This document shows positions 6,696 to 15,325 of a stretch of DNA of 27,902 bases, piece after piece. Each line of letters opens with the position of its first letter. Position 1 is the stretch's first letter. The stretch is from JAFIEN01 sp051859505 (GTDB taxonomy: Bacteria; Pseudomonadota; Alphaproteobacteria; Rhodobacterales; Rhodobacteraceae), in the NCBI GenBank assembly GCA_051859505.1, contig JBHYFN010000050.1, positions 1-27,902 on the forward strand. Reading direction: 5' to 3'. A program made the position numbers and the translations under genes. The notes below the pieces were generated by a model. It did no database searches and was not told the DNA's origin. It saw nothing but the letters and a program-made list of their open reading frames with translations.

Positions 6696-8002
6696 TCGCC
6701 CACGATCACCGCAGCCGCCCGCATCTCGGCCACCAGCGCATCGGCATAGCGCGCCAGCTTGCGCGCCCGGATGGCATTGGCGGCGGTTTCGCGCGTGGCG
6801 CCTTCGGGCGTGGCATAGCTGCGGTTGCAGAGCATGATCATCAACAGGGTCTCGCCCGAGGTCGAGGTGAGGGCGACCGACACTTCGTTGCGGTCCAGCC
6901 GGGCCAGTTCAAGGGCCACATCCTGCGGGATCTGGGCGGGGGGCAGGACGATCCGCTCCAGCCGCTCGGCCGGCAGGTCGCGCAACAGGCCGTAAAGATC
7001 GTCGCAACTGTCGGCCAGCGCGGTGATCCGGGCCGCCTCGGCCAGGGCCTCGGGGCTGCGCCCGCCGGGAATGGTGTGGACGGCGTAGTCGATCTCGATC
7101 GGCTGGGGCGGGCGATAGCCGGCCTCGCGGATGGCGCGCATCTGCAGAAGCGCTATGCCATTGGTGATCGGCAGGGGCTGCGTCACCTGACCCGGCGCCA
7201 GCCCCAGAAGGATGTTCTGCAGGGGCGGCGGGAAATTCGTGATCGGCACCCAGTCAAGCTGCCCCCCCCGTTCGCGCGAGGGCACGGCCGAGAGGCTGCG
7301 CGCCTCGGCCGAGAAGGCGGCGGTCGAGGTGATCTGCGACAGGCGCAGCGCCGTGGCCTGGGCGCGGGCGGCCTCTTGCGGGGGGGCGGGCAGGATGATC
7401 TCGGAGAGCAGCACCTCGATCGTGGCATTGGCATTCTCGGTGCGCGCCAGTTCGGCGTCGATCTCGGCCTCGCTTATCGTGATGCGGGGGTTGTAGCGGG
7501 CGCGGATGAATTCGCGCCAGCTTGCCTGGATCAGGACGAAGTCATGCAGCGTCTCGACCGCGATGCCGTTCTGCTGGACGAGGGTTTCAAGCTGTTCGCC
7601 GGTGAGGTTGGCGCGCTGCGCGAGCTCGCTCACGGCAAGCTGCAGGCCGCCTTCGGTCAGGGCAAGCCCGGCGCGGGCAAGTTCCTGCCGCTTGAGGCGA
7701 TCCTCGACCAGCCCGGTGCGGGCGAGGGCTGCGGTGTTGCCGGGCGTGTTGAAGAATTCCAGCAGAAGCTGGCGCTGTTCCAGCTCGAACCGGGTGATGG
7801 CGTCTTCGTTGACGGTGATCACCGGCGAGAAAAGGCCCTGCGCCGCCGCCGCGCCCGCCAGGCCCACCGCAAGGGCCGCAGACAGGCCAAGCGCGCGGGC
7901 GCCTGCCGCCGCGCGCGCGCCCACCCGCGCCCAGACCCGCGCCCAGACCCGCGACCCGACCCGCGCCAGCGACCGGCCAAAGATCCCCTGCCTTACCCGC
8001 AT
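6692..8002 (-). CDS. surA: Periplasmic chaperone/peptidyl-prolyl isomerase SurA
   Basis: SurA escorts unfolded outer-membrane proteins through the periplasm and has parvulin-type isomerase domains. The 436-aa product contains the N-terminal chaperone region (VITVNEDAITRFELEQR, then a helical segment) and one recognisable parvulin-like domain around residues 195-300 (EVLLSEIILP to RERGGQLDWVP to GIALLQM). A second C-terminal domain is diverged. Position next to lptD is the classical imp-surA order and supports SurA over a generic PpiC protein. The signal peptide is odd: about 35 Arg/Val/Ala-rich residues with V-W/G-A/S-R repeats precede the hydrophobic core, and cleavage is likely after AGAAAA (about residue 54). 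The n-region is encoded by a 12-bp array. It ends in an ATGA overlap with pdxA. Confidence 0.93.
   Translation of the reverse strand: MRVRQGIFGRSLARVGSRVWARVWARVGARAAAGARALGLSAALAVGLAGAAAAQGLFSPVITVNEDAITRFELEQRQLLLEFFNTPGNTAALARTGLVEDRLKRQELARAGLALTEGGLQLAVSELAQRANLTGEQLETLVQQNGIAVETLHDFVLIQASWREFIRARYNPRITISEAEIDAELARTENANATIEVLLSEIILPAPPQEAARAQATALRLSQITSTAAFSAEARSLSAVPSRERGGQLDWVPITNFPPPLQNILLGLAPGQVTQPLPITNGIALLQMRAIREAGYRPPQPIEIDYAVHTIPGGRSPEALAEAARITALADSCDDLYGLLRDLPAERLERIVLPPAQIPQDVALELARLDRNEVSVALTSTSGETLLMIMLCNRSYATPEGATRETAANAIRARKLARYADALVAEMRAAAVIVGE
7924..7971 (-). repeat. 12-bp tandem array in the surA signal peptide (four units)
   Basis: Plus-strand units are CCCGCGCCCAGA (twice, identical), CCCGCGACCCGA and CCCGCGCCAGCG. 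On the coding strand they give four-residue units of the type R-V-W-A and R-V-G-S in the signal peptide n-region. The frame is kept by the 12-bp period. The length of the n-region may therefore vary between strains. Confidence 0.88.
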
Positions 8003-8044
8003 GTTCCGTCCTCGCCGACCGTTGCCTCGTCCGATCCCTCGCGG

Positions 8045-10147
8045 TCAATTCCGGCAGGCGGCGCGGGCAAGTTCGGTCGATTGCCCGGCGGAAAACCCGC
8101 CGAGGCTGACCGACAACCCGAAATCCGTGGCCGGTTCGACCGTCGTGCTTGATGTGTAGCGGCGCGATACCGAAAGGTCCACCGTCACGCATTCGTTGCG
8201 CCAGCCCAGCCCGAGGCCGGCGCGGGCGGGCTGATCGGCGGCCACGTCATAGCGCCCGTCGGCCCGCAGCGTCCAGCGCTCGCCCAGCCGCCAGGCCGCA
8301 TCCACCGTCCATTCCGAGATCGGGTCGGGCCGGGCCTCCATCGCATCCGCCGGAAGCCAGACATAGGCGGCCGAAAGGTCGACCCGCGCGCTGCTCCAGT
8401 CGATCCGGCCGGCGGATTTGCCGAAGTCTCCGTCGTCGTCCAGCAGCGTGCGGCCCGAAAAGGAAAGGCCGTTGGCCAGATCCAGCTGCCCCGCCAGCAG
8501 CCAGTCCGACCGCGTGCCCGCAAGGCCCGAGGCGGGCGAGAGGCCGGGATCCGCCGTCTCGCGATAGACCCGGCCTAGGGTCAGCCCCGCAAGATGGCCC
8601 TCGGCGCCCGCCCAGGTCCAGCTCAGGCCGATGGCGCCGCGCAACCCGGTCTCGACCGCATCCTGGCCGGGAAAGCGGCTGAGCGCGTGCAGGTTGCCCT
8701 CGTCGAATTCGACAAGGGTGGAATCCTCATTGGGCACATCGCCGCCGAGGCGCGCGCCCCAGGCAAGGCTCGCCATCGGTTCGATCAGATGGCTGCCGCC
8801 CCCGGCCCCCGCCCGCACCAGCGGCCAGCGCAGGCTGACCATCGCGGCGGGGGTGGCGTTCAGCACGGTTTCGTCCCAGTCGGGGTCATCCCCGATCCGG
8901 TAGGCGTCAAGGCCCAGCCGCGCCTCGGCCCCCGCAAGCAGGCCCTGCGGCAGGATCCAGTCCTGCCGCCAGTCGGCCGAAAGACCCACCCGCAGCACGT
9001 CGCGCGCCTCGGGGCCGGCCTCTTCGGCGGTGCGGGCCAGGGCGTCGAACCCCGCGCCCAGCGTCAGCACGCCCTCGGACAGGGGGTAGCGCCGCTCATA
9101 CGAGAGGCTGGCCACAAGGGGTGGCAGGGCGGCGTCGCGCTCTTCCTCGCGCAGGCTGGAATAGGCGGTGACATCGGCCTCGAACAGCGCGTTCTGCCGC
9201 ACCCGTTCAAGGCTGACGAAACTGGCCAGCCGATCCTTGTCGGAATAGCCGTAGTCCAGCAGATAGGCCGGGTCGCTGACCGTCTCGACCCCGAAGCGCA
9301 GCCGGAAATCGCGCGGCAGATCGAACCGGCCGCTGGCAAAGGCGAAGGCGCGGGTGCCGCCGGGGCCGATCTCGTCGCGGCTGACGGCACCGCGCAGGGT
9401 GAGGTCGCCCGACAGGAAGGCCTGCCGGTAGCGCGCCTCGAGCGTGTTGGTCCGGGGCGACAGATAGGGGGTCAGCGTCAGGTCGCGATGCGGGCCGATG
9501 GTCACGAACCAGGGCGCCTTGATCCCGAGGCCAAGCTGATCGGTCGAGCGCAGCGAGGGGATCAGAAAGCCGGTGGCGCGCGTGTTGGTCGGATCGGGCA
9601 GGCGCAGCCGGGGCAGCCAGACAACCGGCACGCCGCCCAGCCGCAGGGTGGCATTGTCGAAGTAAAGCTGGCCCTCGTCCTCGTCATGGATCACCTGGCG
9701 CGCGCGTATCTCCCATAGCGGCGGGCGGGTGCCGCAGATGGCGCAAGAGGTGACGGCAACCTGGCTCAGCGCGCTGTAGCGCCCTTCGACCCGGTCGATC
9801 CGGTTGGCGGCCAGCTGCAGCTGTTCGTTCAGCACCAGCCGCGCACTGCGCAGAAGGCCGTTCTGCAGGCGGGGATCGAGGCTGGCCTGATCGGCGGTCA
9901 GGATCGTGCCGTCCTCGGTGCGGATGAAGATCGGCCCGTCGATGGTCAGCCGGTCGCTGGCCTGATCATAGGTCACGCGCGCCGCCGAAAGCGTGGCCCC
10001 GGCATAATAGGCGGTGACATTGCCTTCGGCGATCAGGCGGTTGTCGGCGGTCAGCTCGACCCGGTCGGCCACCAGCGTGGCCGTCATCTGGGCGCTGAGC
10101 GCAAGCGGCCAGACCAGCAGGACAAGCGCGAGGACAAGCCGCCGCAT
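8045..10147 (-). CDS. lptD: LPS-assembly protein LptD (outer-membrane LPS translocon)
   Basis: LptD is the outer-membrane beta-barrel that, with LptE, inserts lipopolysaccharide into the outer leaflet. The 700-aa product starts with a signal peptide (MRRLVLALVLLVWPLALSAQ), followed by an LptA/OstA-like N-terminal domain (VADRVELTADNRLIAEGNVT, YYAGATLSAARVTYD), then LRLPDPTNTRATGFLIPSLR at the entry of a long barrel domain. I see four cysteines: C135 and C138 in TSCAICG, and C653 and C698 near the C-terminus. This fits two disulfide-linked pairs joining plug domain and barrel, although E. coli places them differently. ATG 10147 overlaps the lptG stop (TGATG); a GTG directly before it is an alternative start. 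surA follows after 42 bp. Confidence 0.96.
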   Translation of the reverse strand: MRRLVLALVLLVWPLALSAQMTATLVADRVELTADNRLIAEGNVTAYYAGATLSAARVTYDQASDRLTIDGPIFIRTEDGTILTADQASLDPRLQNGLLRSARLVLNEQLQLAANRIDRVEGRYSALSQVAVTSCAICGTRPPLWEIRARQVIHDEDEGQLYFDNATLRLGGVPVVWLPRLRLPDPTNTRATGFLIPSLRSTDQLGLGIKAPWFVTIGPHRDLTLTPYLSPRTNTLEARYRQAFLSGDLTLRGAVSRDEIGPGGTRAFAFASGRFDLPRDFRLRFGVETVSDPAYLLDYGYSDKDRLASFVSLERVRQNALFEADVTAYSSLREEERDAALPPLVASLSYERRYPLSEGVLTLGAGFDALARTAEEAGPEARDVLRVGLSADWRQDWILPQGLLAGAEARLGLDAYRIGDDPDWDETVLNATPAAMVSLRWPLVRAGAGGGSHLIEPMASLAWGARLGGDVPNEDSTLVEFDEGNLHALSRFPGQDAVETGLRGAIGLSWTWAGAEGHLAGLTLGRVYRETADPGLSPASGLAGTRSDWLLAGQLDLANGLSFSGRTLLDDDGDFGKSAGRIDWSSARVDLSAAYVWLPADAMEARPDPISEWTVDAAWRLGERWTLRADGRYDVAADQPARAGLGLGWRNECVTVDLSVSRRYTSSTTVEPATDFGLSVSLGGFSAGQSTELARAACRN

Positions 10148-11241
10148 CACCCGTCCTCCAGATGCAGAAGCAGCGCGAGGGCCAGGCCAATGGCGATCAG
10201 CGGCGGCGCCCAGGCCGCCAGAAGGACCGGGATCTCGCCATTCTCGCCCAGGATCTGGGCGAAGTTGCGCAGGAAGTAGACGCCAAAGCTTAGGAGCACC
10301 GCCGTCAGCACCATGATCCCCGTCCGCCCGCCGCGCTGATGGCGCATGGTGAAGGCCGCCGCGATCAGCACCATCGACACCAGGAACAACGGCATGGCCA
10401 GTTCCGATTGCAGGAACATCTGATGCCGCCGCGCGCTGAGCCCGGCGAGTTGCAGCTGCGCGATGAAGGCCGGAAGCTCCCAGACGGGAATCGCCGAGGG
10501 CGTGCCGAAACTGTCGCGGATCTGGTCGGGGGTGAGGGTCGAGGCGACCTCGATCTCGGGATAGAGGCGGGCATCGGCCTCGGGATTGCCGGTATCGGCC
10601 AGCGGCCAGACTTTCGCGGCGCTCAGCGTCCAGCCGCCGGTGCCGAGCACGGCGCTTTCCGCCTCGATCCGGCGCAGCGGGCGGCCGTCGGGGGCGAAGG
10701 TGATGAAGGTCACGTCGAACAGCTCGGTCCCTTCAAGATTGGCCCGCCCGGCCCGGATCACCGATTGCCCCCGCTCTCCGCCCTGCCGCAGCCAGAGCCC
10801 CCGATCGGCCAGCGCCAGCGTCGAGGGCTGGCCGCGCAGATCGCCGACCCGCGCCTCGAATTCCTTTGAAGTGGCGGCCACGATCGGGTTCAGCCCCGCC
10901 AGCGCGACGATCCCCACCAGAAGCGACATCAGGACCGGCGCGATCAGCGCCACCAGCGCCGAACGCCCCGCCGCGCGCGTCACCACAAGCTCGGAGGAGC
11001 GGGCCAGCGACAGGAACAGCGCCGTTGCCGACAGGATCATCACCAGCGGCAGGATCGCATAAAGCTGCTGCGGCACGTTCAGCATGGTCAGGCCGACAAG
11101 CTCTCCGAAGCCCGAGGTCTGGGCCGAAAAGCGCCGCGCCTGTTCGACGAGGTCGATCAGCACCATCATCGCAAAGAAGGTGGCCAGAACCCCCAGAAAG
11201 GTCATCAGGAAGCGCCGGGCAAAGTAACGGTGCAGCAGCAT
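10147..11241 (-). CDS. lptG: LPS export ABC transporter permease LptG
   Basis: LptG pairs with LptF and the LptB ATPase to extract LPS from the inner membrane and pass it to the periplasmic Lpt bridge. The 364-aa protein has the YjgP/YjgQ layout: an N-terminal amphipathic start (MLLHRYFARRFLMTFLGVLA), three N-terminal TM helices, a periplasmic beta-jellyroll domain (about 135-260) and three C-terminal helices ending in a hydrophobic LLAAWAPPLIAIGLALALLL. The coupling-helix region SSELVVTRAAGRS is typical. It starts 6 bp after the lptF stop and overlaps lptD. lptB is not in this window. Confidence 0.95.
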   Translation of the reverse strand: MLLHRYFARRFLMTFLGVLATFFAMMVLIDLVEQARRFSAQTSGFGELVGLTMLNVPQQLYAILPLVMILSATALFLSLARSSELVVTRAAGRSALVALIAPVLMSLLVGIVALAGLNPIVAATSKEFEARVGDLRGQPSTLALADRGLWLRQGGERGQSVIRAGRANLEGTELFDVTFITFAPDGRPLRRIEAESAVLGTGGWTLSAAKVWPLADTGNPEADARLYPEIEVASTLTPDQIRDSFGTPSAIPVWELPAFIAQLQLAGLSARRHQMFLQSELAMPLFLVSMVLIAAAFTMRHQRGGRTGIMVLTAVLLSFGVYFLRNFAQILGENGEIPVLLAAWAPPLIAIGLALALLLHLEDG

Positions 11242-11247
11242 CGCGGC

Positions 11248-12384
11248 TCAGGCCCCCACCGGCTCGGGCGCGCCGGGGCGGCGGCGGAACAGGCCCGGAC
11301 GCGCGGCCCAGAACAGAAGGAAACTGACGATGGCGATCCCCAGAAGGGCCGGCAGATAGACCAGCGGCCAAAGCCGCGGATCGGCGCGCACCGGGCCGGT
11401 GACGGCGGATTCCAGCCCCTTGACGAGAATGACAAGAAAGATCGCCGCCACGACCTGTTTCCAGACCCCGAACCGGCTGAACCCGCCCACCAGAAGCGTG
11501 GCAAAACCGACAAGCGCCGCGATGGTGGCCAGCGCGGTTTCGGCCAGCCGCTCATGCGCGATGGTGCGCAGCTGCGCGGCGCTGCGGCGCGTCTCCTCAA
11601 GGGCCTTTTCGTCGGGGAACAACAGCTCTCGGGTGGTCAGCTCGCCCACGGTCCGACGCGAGGTATCGGGCAGGCGGATCAGGGTCGCGATGTCATAGGC
11701 AAGATCCTGGAACCCGGTGGTGATCAGCCGGTTGGTGCCGCTGCGCAGGGTCTGGATCATGCCGTCGCGCATCACCAACTGCGGCCCGCCTGCGGTGCGC
11801 ACCAGATAGGCGCTGGAGGCGGTATAGGTCACGCTTTCCGCCTCGGACCTTGTGTCGGAGAGGAAGATGTCGCGCAATTCGCCGGCCGGCGTGATCTCGC
11901 GGATGAAGAGCGTCACGCCGGGGATCGGAGAGATGAACTGCCCGTCGCGCAGGATGCGGGCGGTGGCGTCCTGCGCGATCTCGGCCTGACGGGCGTTCAG
12001 CTGGGTGATGCTGAGCGGGGTCAGCACATGCGCCAGCGCCGAGACGAGCAGCGAGACGAAAAGCCCGAAGACCAGCACCGGCCGCGCCAGCCGCCAGGGC
12101 GAATAGCCGGTCGCCTGCACCACCGTCAGCTCGGCCTCGGCGGTCATGCGGTGGGTGACGTAAAGGCTCGCCGCGAAAGCCGCCAGCGGCAGCACGATGC
12201 GGATCAGCCCCGGCAGGGTCAGGGTGGTCAGCTCGAGAAAGACCCAGAGCGACTGGCCATCGGCGATCAGCTGGTCGAACAGCACCACGGCGCGGTTGAT
12301 CCAGTAGATCAGGATCAGCACCAGCGCGAAAAAGCCGAACACGATCAGGAGCTGCGACAGCATGTATCTGTCGAACCGTCCCAC
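11248..12384 (-). CDS. lptF: LPS export ABC transporter permease LptF
   Basis: This is the partner permease of LptG in the LptBFG complex. The 378-aa protein begins MGRFDRYMLSQLLIVFGFFA and shows the same 3 TM + periplasmic domain + 3 TM plan, with AEAELTVVQATGYSPWRLAR as the NBD-contact region. The start is the GTG at 12384, preceded by a perfect AGGAGG at 5-nt spacing; a reading from 12402 would place this ribosome site inside the gene. It is the first gene of the minus-strand envelope operon and is divergent from pepA across about 140 bp. Confidence 0.95.
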   Translation of the reverse strand: MGRFDRYMLSQLLIVFGFFALVLILIYWINRAVVLFDQLIADGQSLWVFLELTTLTLPGLIRIVLPLAAFAASLYVTHRMTAEAELTVVQATGYSPWRLARPVLVFGLFVSLLVSALAHVLTPLSITQLNARQAEIAQDATARILRDGQFISPIPGVTLFIREITPAGELRDIFLSDTRSEAESVTYTASSAYLVRTAGGPQLVMRDGMIQTLRSGTNRLITTGFQDLAYDIATLIRLPDTSRRTVGELTTRELLFPDEKALEETRRSAAQLRTIAHERLAETALATIAALVGFATLLVGGFSRFGVWKQVVAAIFLVILVKGLESAVTGPVRADPRLWPLVYLPALLGIAIVSFLLFWAARPGLFRRRPGAPEPVGA

Positions 12385-12389
12385 GTGAT

Positions 12390-12395
12390 CCTCCT
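12390..12395 (-). promoter_or_regulatory. Consensus ribosome-binding site of lptF
   Basis: AGGAGG on the minus strand, 5 nt before the GTG at 12384. It decides the lptF start. Confidence 0.8.
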
Positions 12396-12524
12396 TTCGC
12401 ACTGTTCTGCCTTTGGCCCTATCGCATCGGGCGGTGCTGTTGAACTCCTATCTGGTCAATCGCCGCCCCCGGGGCTAGGTCTTGCCGATATGCCCCCGAT
12501 TGCCCCGGCCGAAAGGATTGCCCG

Positions 12525-13994
12525 ATGACCACCCCTCCCGAGATCCGCATCGAACCGCTCGACACGGGCGCGCTTGCCGGGCTGGAGGGGCGGATCGCGG
12601 TCTTTGCCACGCCCGAAGGCAAGCTCGACCCGGCCGGGCGGCGGCTGGATACACGCATCGGCAAGGCGCTGTCGCGGCTTTGCGCCAGCCCCGCCTGGGA
12701 GGGGCTGAAACCCGGCGAGGCGGCGCGGCTCGACTGGCCCGCCCGGATCGCGGCCGAGGCGATCCTTGTGGTCAAGCTGGCCCGCAAGCCCGGCGTCGAT
12801 GCGGCGCGCAAGGCCGGCGCCACCCTGGCGCGCCAGCGTGGCAAGGGCGCGCTCTGGGTCGTCTCGGGCGGCATCGCGCGCGGGGACGAGATCCTGCTGG
12901 GCCTGGCCCTGCGCAGCTACCGGTTCACCGATCACAAGACCGCCGAGGTTGAGGAGACAGGCCCCGTCACCATCCTGTCGGACCGGCCCGAGGATCTGGC
13001 CCGCGCCGCCGCCCCGACCGCGGCGCTGGCCGAAGGCATCTATTTCACCCGCGATCTGGTGAACGAGCCCGCCAATATCCTCACGACCGGGGATTTCGCC
13101 GCGCGTCTGGCCGCGATGCAGGAGCTTGGCCTCGATGTCGAGATCCTCGAAGAGGCCGAGATGAAGGCGCTTGGCATGGGATCCTTCCTCAGCGTCGGGC
13201 AGGGCTCGCCCAGCCCGTCGAAACTGGTCGTGATGCAGTGGAAGGGCGGGCCGGCCGAGGAGGCGCCCTTCGCGCTGGTGGGCAAGGGCGTGGTCTTCGA
13301 CACCGGGGGCATCTCGCTCAAGCCCGGGGCGGGGATGGAAGAGATGACGATGGACATGGGCGGCGCGGGCGTTGTCGCCGGTGTCATGCGCACGCTGGCG
13401 CTGCGCCGCGCCAAGGCCAATGTCGTGGGGCTGGTGGGTCTGGTCGAGAACATGCCCTCGGGCACCGCGACCCGGCCGGGCGATGTGGTGCGCTCGATGA
13501 AGGGCGACACGATCGAGGTGATCAACACCGATGCCGAAGGCCGCCTCGTTCTGGCCGATGTGCTGTGGTATGCGCAGGAGAGGTTCAAGCCCACAGGCAT
13601 CGTCGATCTGGCCACGCTCACGGGGGCGATCATCGTGGCGCTGGGGCATGAGAATGCGGGGCTGTTCGCCAATGATGACGGATTGGCCGAGGCGGTGCTG
13701 AAGGCTGCCAGGGACGAGGGCGAGGGCGCCTGGCGGATGCCGCTGGGGCCGGCCTATGACGAAAAGCTGAAATCGCGCATCGCCGACATGAAGAACGTGG
13801 GCGGGCGCGATGCCGGGTCGATCACCGCGGCGCAGTTCCTGCAGCGCTTCGTGAAAGAGGGGCAGGCTTGGGTCCATCTCGACATTGCCGGGGTGACTTT
13901 GGGCAAGTCCGATCAGGTGCTTGCGCCCAAGGGGGCGACGGGCTGGGGGGTGATGACGCTGAACCGGCTGGTGGCGGGTCTCGAAAAGGGCTGA
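12525..13994 (+). CDS. pepA: Leucyl aminopeptidase PepA (M17 family)
   Basis: Cytosolic two-metal aminopeptidase releasing N-terminal residues, especially Leu. At 489 aa it has an N-terminal M17 domain and the catalytic domain starting near FTRDLVNEPANILT. Active-site segments are GKGVVFDTGGISLKPG, MDMGGAGVV and the signature NTDAEGRL at 334-341 (metal ligands Asp and Glu, catalytic Arg). The opening MTTPPEIRIEPLDTGAL follows an AAAGGA ribosome site. The stop overlaps the holC start (TGATG), as in the classical pepA-holC pair. In E. coli PepA also binds DNA; nothing in the sequence speaks to that here. Confidence 0.96.
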   Translation: MTTPPEIRIEPLDTGALAGLEGRIAVFATPEGKLDPAGRRLDTRIGKALSRLCASPAWEGLKPGEAARLDWPARIAAEAILVVKLARKPGVDAARKAGATLARQRGKGALWVVSGGIARGDEILLGLALRSYRFTDHKTAEVEETGPVTILSDRPEDLARAAAPTAALAEGIYFTRDLVNEPANILTTGDFAARLAAMQELGLDVEILEEAEMKALGMGSFLSVGQGSPSPSKLVVMQWKGGPAEEAPFALVGKGVVFDTGGISLKPGAGMEEMTMDMGGAGVVAGVMRTLALRRAKANVVGLVGLVENMPSGTATRPGDVVRSMKGDTIEVINTDAEGRLVLADVLWYAQERFKPTGIVDLATLTGAIIVALGHENAGLFANDDGLAEAVLKAARDEGEGAWRMPLGPAYDEKLKSRIADMKNVGGRDAGSITAAQFLQRFVKEGQAWVHLDIAGVTLGKSDQVLAPKGATGWGVMTLNRLVAGLEKG

Positions 13995-14503
13995 TGGGCG
14001 AGGTCTATTTCTATCACCTGACGACTACCTCGCTCGAGGCGGCGCTGGTGCCCCTGGTGACACGCGGCCTTGGCCAGGGCTGGCGGATCGAGATCCGGGG
14101 GCAGAGTGCCGGGATGATCGAGGCGCTGGACCGGGCGCTCTGGCTGGGGCCGGAAGAGGGGTTCCTGCCGCATGGGATCGCGGGGGGGGCGATGGATGAT
14201 CTGCAGCCGGTGCTGCTGACGAGGACGGAGGGCGGTGTCGGGGCGGCCAGTATGGGGGCGGCCAGTATTGGGGCGGCCAGTATTGGGGTGGACTGCGTCA
14301 TGTCGGTGGAAGGGGCCGGGATCGCGGCGGATGAGGTGGCGCGGGTGGCGCGGGCCTGCGTGCTGTTTGACGGGCGGGACGAGGCGCAGACCGAACAGGC
14401 GCGGGGGCAGTGGCGACGGCTGACCGAGGCGGGATGCGGGGCGAAATACTGGGCGCAGGTCGAGGGGCGCTGGGTGATGAAACAGGAACGCCCCGCCCGC
14501 TGA
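13994..14503 (+). CDS. holC: DNA polymerase III subunit chi (HolC), with an internal repeat insertion
   Basis: Chi links the clamp loader to single-stranded-DNA-binding protein. The 169-aa product starts MGEVYFYHLTTTSLEAALVP and contains RGLGQGWRIEIRG, LDRALWLGPEEGFLPHG and the C-terminal CVLFDGRDEAQTEQARGQWR of the family. Between the LLTRTEGG and CVMSVEGAG segments it carries three tandem copies of a five-residue unit (GAASM, GAASI, GAASI) encoded by a 15-bp array, lengthening what is probably a loop near the strand carrying the usual 'P-I-L-L' region. The start overlaps the pepA stop by one base. The last codon and stop lie in a second 15-bp array. Confidence 0.92.
   Translation: MGEVYFYHLTTTSLEAALVPLVTRGLGQGWRIEIRGQSAGMIEALDRALWLGPEEGFLPHGIAGGAMDDLQPVLLTRTEGGVGAASMGAASIGAASIGVDCVMSVEGAGIAADEVARVARACVLFDGRDEAQTEQARGQWRRLTEAGCGAKYWAQVEGRWVMKQERPAR
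14240..14284 (+). repeat. 15-bp tandem array inside holC (three units)
   Basis: GGGGCGGCCAGTATG is followed by two identical copies of GGGGCGGCCAGTATT without gaps, then a truncated GGGGTGG. It encodes G-A-A-S-M/I repeats in frame. Near-identity of the copies suggests a young duplication in an essential-type gene. Confidence 0.92.
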
Positions 14504-14530
14504 TACGCTGCCCGCTGATACGCTGCCCGC
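14496..14530 (+). repeat. 15-bp tandem array at the holC stop codon
   Basis: CCCGCTGATACGCTG occurs twice (14496-14510 and 14511-14525), followed by a partial third copy. The holC TGA stop lies in the first unit and is repeated in the second. Confidence 0.9.
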
Positions 14531-14555
14531 AGATGTCGCTCCGCCTGGGCGGGGA

Positions 14556-14600
14556 GCGAGATTTTGTCCAAAATCTCGCCCGGAATTTTCCAAATTCCGG
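14556..14600 (+). terminator. Pair of AT-rich hairpins between convergent holC and the protease gene
   Basis: Hairpin A (14556-14579) has stem GCGAGATTTT/AAAATCTCGC with loop GTCC. Hairpin B (14580-14600) has stem CCGGAATTT/AAATTCCGG with loop TCC. They directly abut each other and stand out from the GC-rich surroundings. Hairpin B is the same motif, in the same orientation relative to the upstream gene, as the pair at 17263-17307. Position between convergent genes suggests bidirectional termination; this is inference. Confidence 0.6.
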
Positions 14601-14632
14601 CGCCGGCCGCACTGCTGTGCCAGCGGCCCGGC

Positions 14633-15220
14633 CTAGCGCGTCAGGATCAGCCGACCATCCGCGATCTCGATCCGCGAGAACAGCCCCAGATAGCCCATCC
14701 CCAGAAGCGAGGCGTCGATCTGGCCCTCGTTGACCACGGCGCGCAGGTTGCGATCCTCGATATCGCCAAGGACGACCGTCTCCAGCCGCACCGGGGCGGT
14801 GCGCACGATGCCATTGGCCGTCTGCGCCGTGCCCAGATAGGCCAGCTCGTCAGGGTCCAGCCCGATGGAGCGCGCATCGCGCTGGCTCAGCACGATGTCG
14901 GTGGCGCCGGTATCGACCACGAAGATCACCGGCACGTCATTGACCTCGAGCGTCAGGTAGTAATGCCCGTCCCGCCCGCGCGGCACCTCGATCGTATCGG
15001 CATCGATCACCGCTTGCCGCGGCGAGACGGTGTTGCTGATATCCGACCAGAGCCCGACCGCCGCGATCACGCCCAGAAAGATCAGCACCCAGATCGCCGC
15101 ATTGCGCGCCATCTCGCCCATCCGCCCCCGGAACTGCACGAACATCCCCCCCGCAATGGCGAGGCCGAGCAGGCCGAGATAGGCGAAGCGGGCGATATCG
15201 TCTCCGGACATGGAGGTCAT
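14633..15220 (-). CDS. TIGR02281-type clan AA (retropepsin-like) aspartic protease, membrane-anchored
   Basis: The 195-aa product has two N-terminal hydrophobic segments (FAYLGLLGLAIAGGMFV and AAIWVLIFLGVIAAVGLW) and then a soluble retropepsin-like domain. Its active-site strand is VIFVVDTGATDIVLSQRDA (DTGA motif), followed by TAQTANGIVRTAPVRLETVVLGDIE and the second-half motif ASLLGMGYLGLFSRIEI. This matches the small bacterial TIGR02281 family of presumed membrane-associated aspartic proteases, whose substrates are not established. The start is uncertain: ATG 15220 and ATG 15211 are both possible and neither has a clear ribosome site. It is separated from the upstream ABC-F gene by about 147 bp holding a 13-bp array and a weak GAGGG-CCG hairpin (15260-15290). 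Confidence 0.88.
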   Translation of the reverse strand: MTSMSGDDIARFAYLGLLGLAIAGGMFVQFRGRMGEMARNAAIWVLIFLGVIAAVGLWSDISNTVSPRQAVIDADTIEVPRGRDGHYYLTLEVNDVPVIFVVDTGATDIVLSQRDARSIGLDPDELAYLGTAQTANGIVRTAPVRLETVVLGDIEDRNLRAVVNEGQIDASLLGMGYLGLFSRIEIADGRLILTR

Positions 15221-15325
15221 ATAGGGCAGGGGGCATCCGACAGGAAGGGCTGTTACGGAGAGGGCCCGGCCCGCGGTCCGTCGGACCCTCTTCACCCGCC
15301 CGGATCAGAGCGCCACAGCTGCCGC

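Noticed and set aside
12403..12524. Divergent lptF/pepA promoters
   Set aside because: TTGAC-like hexamers are present, but no acceptable -10 at proper spacing was found on either strand.
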